Below, in pieces: positions 12,035-22,056 of a stretch of DNA of 64,000 nt. Source of the DNA: Udeniomyces pyricola (Eukaryota > Basidiomycota > Tremellomycetes > Cystofilobasidiales > Mrakiaceae). Below the pieces are notes generated by a model that saw only the letters and a program-made list of their open reading frames with translations, was not told where the DNA came from and made no database searches. The DNA lies in assembly GCA_039545295.1 (NCBI GenBank), contig BCIK01000031.1, positions 1 to 64,000 of the forward strand, read 5' to 3'. Both the position numbers and the translations under genes were made by a program. The stretch's first letter is position 1, and every line of letters starts with the position of its first letter.

Positions 12035-13958
12035 TCACTTCCTCACTGGCTTGCCTCGAGCATCGTACTCGTAGAACCCCCCTTTGTCAGGCGTTTTGCG
12101 GCCAAGCTTGCCTTCGGCCACCATCTTCTCGAGCATCGGAATTTCTTCCACAAGATCGGTTGAAAGACCGATCCCGTCCGACGTAGGATTGTCATTCGTG
12201 GCAGCTGCAGCAACCCTAGAACGCCAGCCTGCGGCGATGAAAGAGGTTGTGTCCAGGCCGACGAAGTCCAGCAGTTCGAACGGTCCCATGGCTGCTCGCA
12301 ACGGAAAGATGAAAGCGATCATGTAAGTCACAGTAGTTCTCAAGCCAGGAAGCATACGATAAGCGCGTCTCACGATAGCCTGCCCCCAGTTTCATGGCCG
12401 TGTCGACGTCTTGAGGAGTGGCCTCGCCTCGTTCCACCATTCGGATCGCTTCGACTGTGTCCGAGAAGAGGATGCCGTATAGATCCGTCAGTTCTTTTAT
12501 CACATGATCCATGGGAAGGTGCCCAGAGACACAAATGACTGACGCATGTACGGGACAAGCAATCGATTGACCTGGCAATAGAAGACACTCGATCAGTCAA
12601 CGCCGCATCTGGATACACCAAGGGCACTACAAACAGATTGACACTCACGATGAAGCCAGGGGTATCCTTACACCCGACTGCGGTCTTACCGAGAGCGTCG
12701 CAAAGGCCAAACAGAGCTTCTGTCGTCTCTGGTGATGTACGAGGGGTCGAGATGATTTCTACGAGTTTCATCTAAGGTCGTGAAAGTGATGAGATCAGTA
12801 GAGTCATAAGCCTACTTGGGGACGAAGCGAGTAAGAAGGGTGAGTCGACACGAACCGATGGCACAGGGTTGAAAAAGTGCAGACCGGCGAATCTGAACAA
12901 GCAACCGAGTTAGCAAGGCCAAGTCACATTAGGAAGAGGGTACAAGCAAGCTCACTTGGTGCGCCTATCATCCGAGACAGACTCGCTAATCTCTGATATA
13001 GGAAGTGAAGACGTGTTTGAGGCAAAAATGCAAGCCTTGCTGTTCGCGATAAAGACAACAGCCCCGTCAGAAATCATCGGCGATCGGTCGTTCAAATGAT
13101 ATTGCGGCTGCAAGCACCACGAGGGTGTGACGGTGGTGATACATACGGAGCTCTAGTGTCCAAGAACCCGAAAAGAGACTGTTTCATCTTGATGGATTCG
13201 ACAATGGCCTGGAGGTATATCAGATTATACAGATGACAACTTGGACAAGTCAGCTCATTTTTCCACATCACATGTACTTATCGAGCTTTGGCTGCTTTTG
13301 AACATCGCACCTCAACGACAAGATCAGCCTTCTCAACACCTTGACCGCCATCAGTGCTCTCCTTCACTCGCGAAAGTACACCCTGGATCCAGGCTTCCTG
13401 TTTCTCAGGTGATCCACTGAGCTCGGCGCGCTTGGCTGCGATTCGGGTAAGAGAAGAGTGGATGATCTTGCGTCCACCCTGAAGGGCCGAGGTCGAAAGA
13501 TCACACAATGTGACCTGCGTTGAGGAACAAAGCGGTGCATCAGACGAGAGTTGAAGCACTGGAGACACCAGTGTAAGGAGACATCGTAGGACCAGAAGAA
13601 AAGTCTTACATTCAAGCCGGCCTGTGCGGAAACCTGGGCAATACCGGCTCCCATGAGTCCGGCCCCAAAGACGGTTACATTATGGATTCTGTGGGATGGT
13701 GAAGGTTCGGTTGAGCTCGAGAGATGTCTTTTGTTCGAATATCAGAGGTCATCGAGAATGAAGAGGATCAGTACGGCAGAGATGTTAGAGTAGTGGACGT
13801 GGATGAACGGGAACCTCGTTGATGATAACCTGCGGAAAGGATCAATGGCGAGGCATGAACGATCCCAAGAACACGTACCTAGAGACAAGAGCAAGGCGTG
13901 CTGAGGGAGCTGAAGCAGGCATGCAGTGTTTTGACAGGCTTAGAAGGTGCAAAAGCAT
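12035..13958 (-). CDS. L-3-hydroxyacyl-CoA dehydrogenase (HADH type), mitochondrial
   Basis: Oxidises L-3-hydroxyacyl-CoA to 3-ketoacyl-CoA with NAD+, the third step of beta-oxidation; the short-chain mitochondrial form resembles human HADH. Exon 1 (13958-13879), a 15-nt exon (13829-13815) and exon 3 (13688-13610) join in phase 2/2 to give an N-terminus rich in Leu, Ser and Arg (LALVSRLSSTR, a likely mitochondrial targeting peptide) running directly into the Rossmann motif [15 protein letters not shown]. Then come [29 protein letters not shown] (catalytic His in the HFFNP block), [25 protein letters not shown] and [14 protein letters not shown], ending [23 protein letters not shown] second in-frame Met at 13922 could also serve as start. 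The last residues are not SKL, which argues against a peroxisomal form. Confidence 0.93.
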
Positions 13959-14466
13959 GGCGGTTGAAAGTCAAACAAGGTTGGATAGGATAGATGGGAG
14001 AGGTTGATCAGCTGAAGACGTCAAGGACTGGGGCNGGGGGGCGGGGGCTGCACGCAACAAGGCGGACCAGGTCGGCTATGATCCTTTGGCATAGCCGGCC
14101 TGGGCGCCTGCGCCTGAGGCCTGAACCGTCGCGCGTGCGTCTCTCGTAATTGTTAGAACAAGCTGACAGTACACTGTGGGATTGTATATCGAGCCTCGGC
14201 GCCTCGGGCCTGAGCAAGCGGTTACAGTAGGCCGTCAGGCTTGTTCAAGCTGCTAAACGGTAATATCCATATATGTATATGCTCATCATGCGTGCAATAT
14301 CAAGCGCGCATGATGATTGCTACTCGACGTAGCTATCGCGTGCCAATAGTGGCTATGCTATATATTTTCGCACTTCTCAGAACTGGCTGTGCCTTTGGAT
14401 GAAAACTACTTTTGATTTTGGCACGAAAGAGTGATAGGGCACTACATATTTGTTCGTCATCACCAA
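13959..14466. other. Spacer with short inverted GC-rich repeats
   Basis: No gene seen. Several copies of a GGCCTGAG/CTCAGGCC-type word and GCGCCT blocks occur at 14090-14225, including CGCCTGAGGCCTGA and CCTCGGGCCTGAG. It also contains one N within a G-rich run (14035) and a short TATATATT stretch near 14360. This is the upstream side of the dehydrogenase gene and the 3' flank of the DUF1749 gene. Confidence 0.4.
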
Positions 14467-16018
14467 TCAAACTAAGAACGCCTGAACATGTTTGCCCAAC
14501 GCTCCCCAGCATGCCTCCTGCCCGATGGCATGTGATGCACCCGAGATGATAGCTCCGCTCACGACACCCTCAGGCGACATCTTCTTCCATCGCGAAAGAA
14601 GGAGAGGTTGGATGTAGCTGGGATTGGGGGTATACTCATCCTCGGAGCTAAAAAGGAATAAAAGCTTCGTTGCGGAAGGCAGACGCGAAAAGGTTTCCAC
14701 TAGCGGCCTATGCACGTGTTGGCTTGTCTGACCAGATGCTCGAGGAGACCGGGGAGATCGAGGTGAGCGGGGAGAGCGAGGAGAGGAAACCCCCGAGGTT
14801 GTTGAAGTGAGTGGGATATCAGATGAGAAAAAGTCGTCGTCGCCTCTACAGACACGAAAAGTGACGAGGAATACCCGTAAGTGTGGGTGATCAAGAGCCA
14901 TCGTTCGTTCAGTCTTGAGGGTGAAAGCTTACCCTTCGCAGAGGAGAGACCATGCTCTATAGACAGAAATATCGATGCATCCAAGCGCTTCGCCTGGGCC
15001 AGGAGGCATGAGTTCTTCGTCGTGTGTATGCGCATCATGCAGGGCTCTGGCACGTTCGATATGTATAGCCGAAAAGTTCTTGTTGAGTTGGAACGCTTGT
15101 CGGTCAGAAACTGTATCTCGAAATTGATATTTGATGGTATTATCAGATCCAACTTGATCAAACTTTTGAGTACACCGGTCAAAGAAAGATATGTGTAAAC
15201 ATATATGCGGTCCAACCCACCTGGTGCTTGTAAGATTCCGCGATGGATAGGTGAGCGAGGGGCTTGGGTAACTGGTGAAAGGAGGTACTGCATGATCTGT
15301 TGGCAGCCGGTGGAATGACCTGGGACGAAATGAACAAATGCTTAGACCAGGCCTGTTGACGATACGTCACCCTGTTAAGAGCCAGTAAGGAACGTGAGTC
15401 GAAAAGCGCACCCATGAGGACAATCTTGTCTTTGCCTGTGGGAGAGTAGATTGTGAGATCAGCTTCGGTGCCGGATCGACAGCGAGTCGACTTAACTAAG
15501 ACTAACGTGGGCTAGACTGACCTTGTCGCTTAAAAAAATCCACACAGGCTTCAATCTCTACTGCGTCATGCTCAAGCGAGCCTCGACCAAATGCCTTGTA
15601 CGCAGATGAAAGGTGGGGTTGAGCTCTGTGGGGCATGAAATGGAGGGATGCTCAGCTATAGGTAGGGGGGCACGGGTAAACTTGAAGCACAAACTGCTCT
15701 ATTTTAAAGCAACTGAGGGTGCCATACTAACAGACCCCACCCCAAACCGGCAAGTAAGCCGTCGAGATAAGACACATAAGGCACGGAGAACATGCCATCC
15801 GTGAGGCCTGGGAGAAAGATGAGCTAAAAATGGCTACGGCTCAGTTATGATGCGCTCTCTGCTGGGTAAGGATGTGATGGTGATGCAACGGTCAAGCGTC
15901 AAGACTCGGTGGTACAGACTATGTTCTTTGAGCCGACTGAGGCGGACTCGAAGACCGGCAGCGACGAATTGAAGGTCGGTACAGGATAGAGATGAAGAAT
16001 CCCTGGCAGAGATGGCAT
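14467..16018 (-). CDS. DUF1749 family alpha/beta hydrolase (SidJ-like)
   Basis: Belongs to the DUF1749 alpha/beta hydrolase family; one characterised fungal member, SidJ, cleaves ester bonds of a siderophore. Substrate here is unknown. The start MPSLPGILHLYP (16018) leads through spliced joins to ILIFLPGLTDGMFSVPYV, LSSAYKAFGRGSLEHDAVEI, CVDFFKRQGKDKIVLMG then HSTGCQQIMQYL. The nucleophile Ser sits in GHSTG, and its motif is split by an intron after a 24-nt exon (15435-15412). Then RGILQAPVSDRQAF, GDDDFFSSDIPL, LFLFSSEDEYTPNP (acid residue region) and ASHAIGQEA (catalytic His region). An in-frame run of four to five Ser-Pro-Arg repeats (14745-14800) is inserted after the DDDFFSSD block. End at 14467. 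Confidence 0.88.
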
Positions 16019-17226
16019 CGTGATGGAAAGTGGACGTCTCTCGATTGAGGGATGGTGTAACTGATTGTTGGAGCTGGCAAATGGTATGGTCTGTGACGTT
16101 ACGCCCAGGAGCATGTACAAGCGTTGGTGACAACTGTCAGGCACGTTGGACTCTAAGGGAAATTGGAGAGGGAGTTTGGAGATAGATTTACAGACGTAGA
16201 TCAATGTAGACGATTGATACATACTTGATTGTCGATGATCAACCCAAATCAACCGATCAACCGATCAATTGGGATTGTCTTGATTTGTCTCGACAGATTA
16301 TGCATCCTCGACGTCACTCCGACGACGTGCTGATCATGCACGCGTCTAACTTTGACGTACCGCATCATGCATCATATTGATCATGCATAATTGCATCGTG
16401 TAGGGACCTGCTCATGCATACATAAATTATTGCATGCACATCTCATGCATCGGCCACAAATGCACGAATCACCACGTCGTGCACCATCCTCGGTACCCAC
16501 GTATATCACTTTGCTGTCGGTGTAAATTCATGACGTCGATCCACCGCCCGCGTACGGTACGTCACCATGGAAAGATTGGTCGAAAGCGCAAGCTTGAGGT
16601 CACAATCATGCATTATGTACTATGTACGGCAGTCCTCACGTAAATAGTCCGAAATGAGCCTGAGATGATTGAGTGAGATCACGTCCTTATGCGTATGCTG
16701 AAGGGTATTCACTGAGGATAAACATCCAAAAAGCATTCAAATCGTCATCAAATACGCACCAGGCGCATACGTCATAAAACTCGAGTTGAAACAAAATAAG
16801 ATGAAAAATGGAACGAGTTGGAGGGGAACAATCACGTTGAAAGCAGCGCATCGCGAGCTAGTACAGAATCGCATGGGATCAACGAAGAGTCGTAGTTCAG
16901 GAGCATACGAAGCAAGATAAAAAGAAGTTATGATGCAAACAAAAGTGAAGAGGTAGGTGTTGTTAGCGCTAGATAGATAGAGAGAAGATATTGACTTCAA
17001 GAAATATTTCAGCTGTTCCAGCAGAGCTTGGGAGCGAGTAACAGGATGAAGATCAAGGGAGAGAGCGAGGTGTGGCAGGAAAGTGAAGTCGAAACAATCG
17101 TGCAAAAAAAAAAGGGGGAGGGGGGNGGGGGGAGGGGGGGGAGAGGGAAAGTGCAAAGCGAAACGAGAACATGAAGGGAACGATGAAGATGGGTAACAGT
17201 GAGCCGGAGAGATCAGGTCCGAGTAC
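16019..17226. other. 1.2-kb spacer, TGATCATGCA-rich, with G-run gap
   Basis: No conserved coding frame on either strand. Between about 16320 and 16640 the words TGATCATGCA, ATGCAT and TGCATG recur at short spacing. At 17104-17148 there is a long A/G homopurine tract with a G run interrupted by N (17126), probably an assembly ambiguity. It carries the upstream region of the DUF1749 gene and the 3' flank of the next minus-strand gene. Confidence 0.45.
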
Positions 17227-18588
17227 TCAGTAGAACGCGGATTCGGTCAGCCGTTCCTCTTCCTTGCCGATGGCAGGCTTGGCCTTCTGTTTTTCCATCT
17301 CCATGGCAAGCTGCGCCGCCGTATACATCCTTGGAGCTACGGCGGCTCTTTCAGGCGAGGGGTCTCGAACGCGCTCGGCCGGCTTCTGCTTGGCGATGAG
17401 AGAATGATTGAAGTGGAGCAACAGGCCAAGCCCAGTAAGAACAGGATGAAGTGGAATGACGCATCAGTAACAGAATATGGCCATCTGATTCAAACCCATA
17501 AGGCCACGATGGGTTCTTACCTCTCGAGACTTGCGGGTCAGGGTCATGCCTCGTTTAACCTTGGCCCATCCGCTAGGCTGATTCACATCTGTTTCTCCGG
17601 TTTCATCAGGGCTGGTTCGACTTCTTTCGGTCTGTGGACGTTGTTGGTTCAGAGCATGGGTCACCAGCGGTCGGCGAGCCTGAGAAGCGTTCTCAGCTGG
17701 CCCCGAAAATATGCCGTTCTCGAAACCTGGAACTGGAGTCCAGCTACTTTTTCGTTCGTGATTCGGTGTGTCTTCGGTTCGAGATGGGATTGTTGGGGGC
17801 AGGCTTGGAACAGGGGGTGCGTCGTGTGATTGAAAGATCTTCTCGGTCGCTGGTCGTTGAGAGGCGCGGGATCCCGCTCTACTTCTGCCTACGACCGGCG
17901 AGCTTCCCTGGGACGACACAGGATCGATTTCGATAACAGAACCATCTCGCAGTCGAATAGGCTGTCCTCGGGGAGATGAACTGACTTGGGCAGCTATGGA
18001 AGGTGTTTGTCTTGTAGGAACCGAATCGAACTGCGCTCGAGCTCGTGATTCAGGGGAGAGAGCGGTCGGAGGCATGTAGCTGGAAGGAGGAGCGGGATTG
18101 TCAAGATTTCGGATGTAGACTATATCATATGCGTTAAAGACAAAGAGATCAGTACAGAGCACAGGCAAAATGCGTGTGATATGTGGTTCGAGGGAAAGGG
18201 GTCAAAAAAGGGGGGAGGGGGAGGTATGGCATGTGACAAGCTGATCAGCGAAACTGTACGCCTTGAGCAAAGAATCTCATCCGTTCGCTCCCTTTGTACA
18301 AAGCTTACGTTTGCCGTCATTGCCATATCCGGTATCGGGATTGATGATGAGACCATCGTCTTGGGGCGTCTGATCAATGATGGGCGAGGAAGTCGTTGAG
18401 GCGGGCTTGATCGGCTCTCCCAGTTGGGCTCTCGCCTTTGATCGTAAGGTGCCCGCTCTCTTGGGCTTGATGGTGATATCGTCGTCCTCACCACTTGGCT
18501 TAGGATCTCGTCTCGCCATCCTACCCGTAAGAGAGCGAAGAAGTCGAGACTTGGTAGGTTGGGTTTGGGTCGTCTGAGCGTCGTCCAT
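17227..18588 (-). CDS. Uncharacterised low-complexity protein (3 exons)
   Basis: I do not recognise this protein. Starting at ATG 18588 (MDDAQTTQTQPTKSRLLRSL), exon 1 runs to about 18308 and splices (C|GTAAGC ... GATATAG|TC) as NDGK-LYIRNLDNPAPP. Exon 2 continues to about 17521 with Ser/Pro/Arg-rich sequence, including PRGQPIRLRDGSVIEIDP and PSGWAKVKRGMTLTRKSRE. Exon 3 starts near 17392 and ends AAVAPRMYTAAQLAMEMEKQKAK..TESAFY at 17227. The basic N-terminus and a short charged helix near the C-terminus are the only structural hints; no signal peptide or membrane segment was seen. In-phase junctions across two introns support a real gene, possibly lineage specific. Confidence 0.7.
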
Positions 18589-19584
18589 TGTGTGAAAGGC
18601 GGGAAATGAGTGGGCGGGAGGCAAACGGGGACGGATCAAGGCGAGGGGAGGGACGAGGTAGGGCAAATGGGACAAGGTCGGCCTTTGGGCTAGATGGGAT
18701 GATAAATGAGGAGATGGGCCAGGGAGTGAGAGATGATGGAGACAGATGAGTACGAGATTGAAACGATGGGCAAGCAAGGTGGTCGGGAATGAAGCCGGTG
18801 AAGGGTGAAAAGGGGGGGAGCCGGAGAGAGGGGGAAACGAAAGAGGGTCTAAGATAGCTGCGGACCATAGGGCTAGGCCGGCTGTCAGAAGCCATGTACG
18901 TCTGTTGTCCCCTTCTCCTTTTCGATGAAGTGAGTACTATATCAATGTACAAATCTAGCTGGTGCGGAGGTGGGACTCGCAGCTCATGGGAGCCCAGACC
19001 GTAATTCGTTACGTCATGATCTGTCAATCATGGCCATTGAGCGTCTGACTTGTTGGGTCTTGGTTGGGTGCAGGTGGCGAAATGTATTAATTAGGGTATT
19101 TATTTGATCGCATATAGTCCTGCATGATAAGTGCGTTTGTGGTGCAAAGTGGTGTCGTCGTCATCACTATATCACCAGTCGAACCGATGCCTCCTGCGAG
19201 ACTCGCGAGGGCACTTTTTGTCTCTCATCTTTGTTCGCGCCTCGACTCCCATCGCTTCTTCTCCCCTTCCCCTCCCTTCTGGCCTCTACTAGCCAACCTC
19301 TTTCTTCCCAATCATCCATCGCCCATTGCCCATCGCCCTCGTCATGCCTGCTCTCGATCCTCACTAGTCAGTCCATCCGCATCACGCTCTCCACGCGTCT
19401 TTGTCCCTACTCGCCCCATCTCTATGGTCTTTGCTGGACTCCTCACCTTCCACCTATGTATCACCTCATCTGCAACCTGGATCGTTCATCCGTGTTCATT
19501 GGAGCTTGCATGGCGGCCACTCGTCACTCGGTCCTTGTCTACGCTCTCCCCAAGTCGTCCCTGCTCGTCATCCTGGCGTAGACG
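18589..19584. promoter_or_regulatory. Divergent promoter region between 17.2-kb gene and TMEM33/Pom33 gene
   Basis: About 1 kb between divergent starts. The right part (19180-19580) is strongly pyrimidine rich on the plus strand, typical of fungal promoter/5'UTR sequence. Open frames on both strands (for example 168 codons minus, 161 codons plus) are Ser/Pro-rich products of that bias and resemble no known protein. Confidence 0.45.
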
Positions 19585-21351
19585 ATGGCATCGCGTTTCC
19601 ATAACCTGATCAGCGCGCTCACCCGTCCTGGCCCGGTTTGTGTTTCAAGCGGTGACGCAAACGCAAATGCCACCGACACTTGTCCATCTCCTGTGCCTTC
19701 CTGAGAACTCGTATGCAGAGGATTTGACGCGCTCTATCGTCCGCTTCGCTCGCACAGCTCGCGCTCGTCTTTCTCTGGCTCTCTCGGGAACTGATCTGAG
19801 ATATATATTTGCTGCTTCCCTTCTAGTGTTTGGGCCTTCGGCCATGCCCTTCTTCTCTTCTGCTCGTCCAAGATGGCGCTCTCTTCCATCATGTTCAAAG
19901 GGCCATCGCTCCTCTGGTACAAGAGTACGTTCTATTTCTTGCTACTCGCGCTGATTCGTATCTCGTTCAACCACAGATAATCACTTTTTTAGCCGCTCGA
20001 TCCGTCATGTCGCGTCTGACAAACGTGTTTTCTTATGTCTCGTTTCCATCAGCTGCTTACCTCGGTGCCCTCGCGTCTTACGCCATCGTTTGCCTGTAAG
20101 TCAAGAAGTCGCTCTATTCGCCTGGTCACATCCATCAGCGTATTCACTGACGCTCGAGCACTCATATTCTGCTCAATTGACACTCAGCAAGTCCATCGGT
20201 AGGCCTCAGCCCACCCTCCAATTCGTTCAAAAGGCCATGATGGATGAGAACGTCCAGTACTTCCTCCTCGCCGCCTACGTACGTCGATTCTTTTGGTTTC
20301 ATGTCTGTTCATCCTGGATTCACCCCTTGCTGTACGACTGACTATCTCGTAATTTCCTTCAGTGGTGGATTTCGAAGCCAATCACCCGTACGTAGATTCA
20401 TGACTATAATGACCCTGTCATCGGCTCTACTGATGCTACCGATCTTCTTTGTTGTATTGTTATGTAGTCACTCTCCTCCCCTTTGCAACCTTCTCTTTGT
20501 TCCATTGCCTTACTTTCCTTCGAGCCAACATCATCCCCAAGTTTGTGCCGCCTCCCCCTGCTGCCCAACCTGGACAAGGTCCTCGACAGCTGGGCCCCAC
20601 CGAGAAGCTCGGCCGAACCATTCAGCTTTGGGTCAAGAGTACGTCCTGTGGCCGCGCTGTGTGGATCCCAACACCATCGTCTTGCCAACAGGGCTGTCGG
20701 CTGATTGTAATCTCATACATCTCTCTTTCATTTTTTAAGGCAACTATGATTCGGCTATGAAATTTGTCGCCTACACTGAGCTCGTTATCCTTGCCAGGGT
20801 CGTTCTTGGAGCTGTTTTGTAAGTTCTGCCTACCTGTCTGAGTCACGATGATAGTCTTCCCTTCAGTCCAGCTTATTTGTGTTCTGCTACTCCCAGCTTC
20901 CAAAATTCTTTCCTTGCCCCCATCTTCTTTGCTCACTTCGTATGTACCCTCTCTTTTGTGGCTTGCTGTCTGCATACTTTATCGCACACGTGTAATTGAT
21001 AGAAGTCGTGGTTCTTCGCTTGTCGTTTATGTCGTATAGCTCCGACTTCGATACTATCACTCGGCCTTCACCCGAGCTGCCGTCGATGATATGGTCTCCC
21101 GAGGTGACAACCTCGCACGCAACCAGGCACCTCCCGTCCAGAAGGTAAGTGTCTTGTCGATTGGCGTCATAGTGCAAAGTGCCTCGAGGCTTGAGCGCAG
21201 ACTGATCACGTAATTATAACTTGTGTTCTAGGTTTGGGCCGTTGGTAAGGATGGTGTCCGCAGGTGGTCGGGAACGCTTTTGCAGACCAAGCCTGCGGGT
21301 GCTCCCGGTGCGACTGGTCCCGCTGTTGGCAACCGGGCCGCCGCTAGATGA
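19585..21351 (+). CDS. TMEM33/Pom33 (Tts1/Per33) family membrane protein
   Basis: This family of ER and nuclear-envelope membrane proteins shapes ER tubules and helps nuclear pore complexes insert (yeast Pom33/Per33, fission-yeast Tts1, human TMEM33). Joined exons give VWAFGHALLLFCSSKMALS then PSLLWYKTARSVMSRLTNVF, AAYLGALASYAIVC, KSIGRPQPTLQFVQKAMMDE then NVQYFLLAAYWWISKPIT, LLPFATFSLFHCLTFLRANI, KFVAYTELVILARVVLGAVL and NSFLAPIFFAHFLRLRYYHS, which is the family's pattern of hydrophobic segments and internal charged loops. The tail is Ala/Gly/Pro-rich and ends GNRAAAR at 21351. The start is uncertain: ATG 19585 (MASRFHNLISALTRPG) is the best candidate, but I could not fix the first junction to the VWAFGH exon (about 19830). 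Confidence 0.82.
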
Positions 21352-22056
21352 ACGGAACAATCCTTTTGTCGTCTTGTTTAGTGAAGGGGACATGGGCGTC
21401 GGCAGTCGCTAGCGTTCTTTGTGTACTGCTCTTTCCCAGCTTTTATCTAGTGTCCTAGTATCCACCTTCATCCTTGCTACGAGACTGATTCTTGTGGTGA
21501 GGAGCGAACTGTATCTCTTCCTCTTGCGTTTCATGCTCCGCGCCCGTATATGATGATGTGCCTGATCAATCGAGTCGCGTCAGACGTGTTGGATGCTTTG
21601 TCTTTGCTTAGGTCGTTACGGAGGCATGGAGACTGGTAGTTGTGGATGATGCATAACGTGACGATGAATGGCTTGAAGGATGGCATCATATTTTGCCTCG
21701 TATTATCGCCGTTGGAGAGTGCGTCTGTGGGGGGGTGAGCCAAATGATGTTGGATATTACCCCAGACGATCGCAGTCAGCTCCAGACGATCGCAGTCAGC
21801 CCCAGACGTCTCCAGTCTACTCCAGACGTCCCCAGGCTAAAACTCCGCTGGGAGGGCTGAAGCAAGGCTGAAGCGATGCCGACCATCAGCCGAGAGATCG
21901 AGAGAAAGCCGCCTCGTATCTGTCTTCTTGTCCTGCCTTGCCCTGCCTATCGAAATCGCTGCCGTCTATTCCTGTTGTCAACTCCATCCCCCTCTCACAT
22001 CTACCCTCCCCCACGTACCCCTACCCCCTTACCCTCTTCGTTCCGTCAAGTTCATC
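21352..22056. promoter_or_regulatory. Malic enzyme upstream region with 20-bp tandem repeat
   Basis: A 705-bp spacer between two plus-strand genes. It contains the tandem repeat listed separately at 21761-21839. The last 100 bp are C/T rich, as is usual just before a start codon in these yeasts. Confidence 0.5.
21761..21839. repeat. 20-bp tandem repeat, about four units
   Basis: Two nearly exact 20-bp copies of CCCAGACGATCGCAGTCAGC (second copy starts with T) are followed by two diverged copies that keep CCAGACGTC and CCAG. The array ends about 215 bp before the malic enzyme start codon. Confidence 0.85.

Noticed and set aside
18521..19027. 168-codon minus-strand frame upstream of the 17.2-kb gene
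   Set aside because: It overlaps the accepted first exon in another frame; composition reflects promoter bias.
19124..19609. 161-codon plus-strand frame upstream of the TMEM33/Pom33 gene
   Set aside because: Ser/Pro/Leu-rich product of a pyrimidine-rich promoter/5'UTR. No link to the conserved protein could be made.
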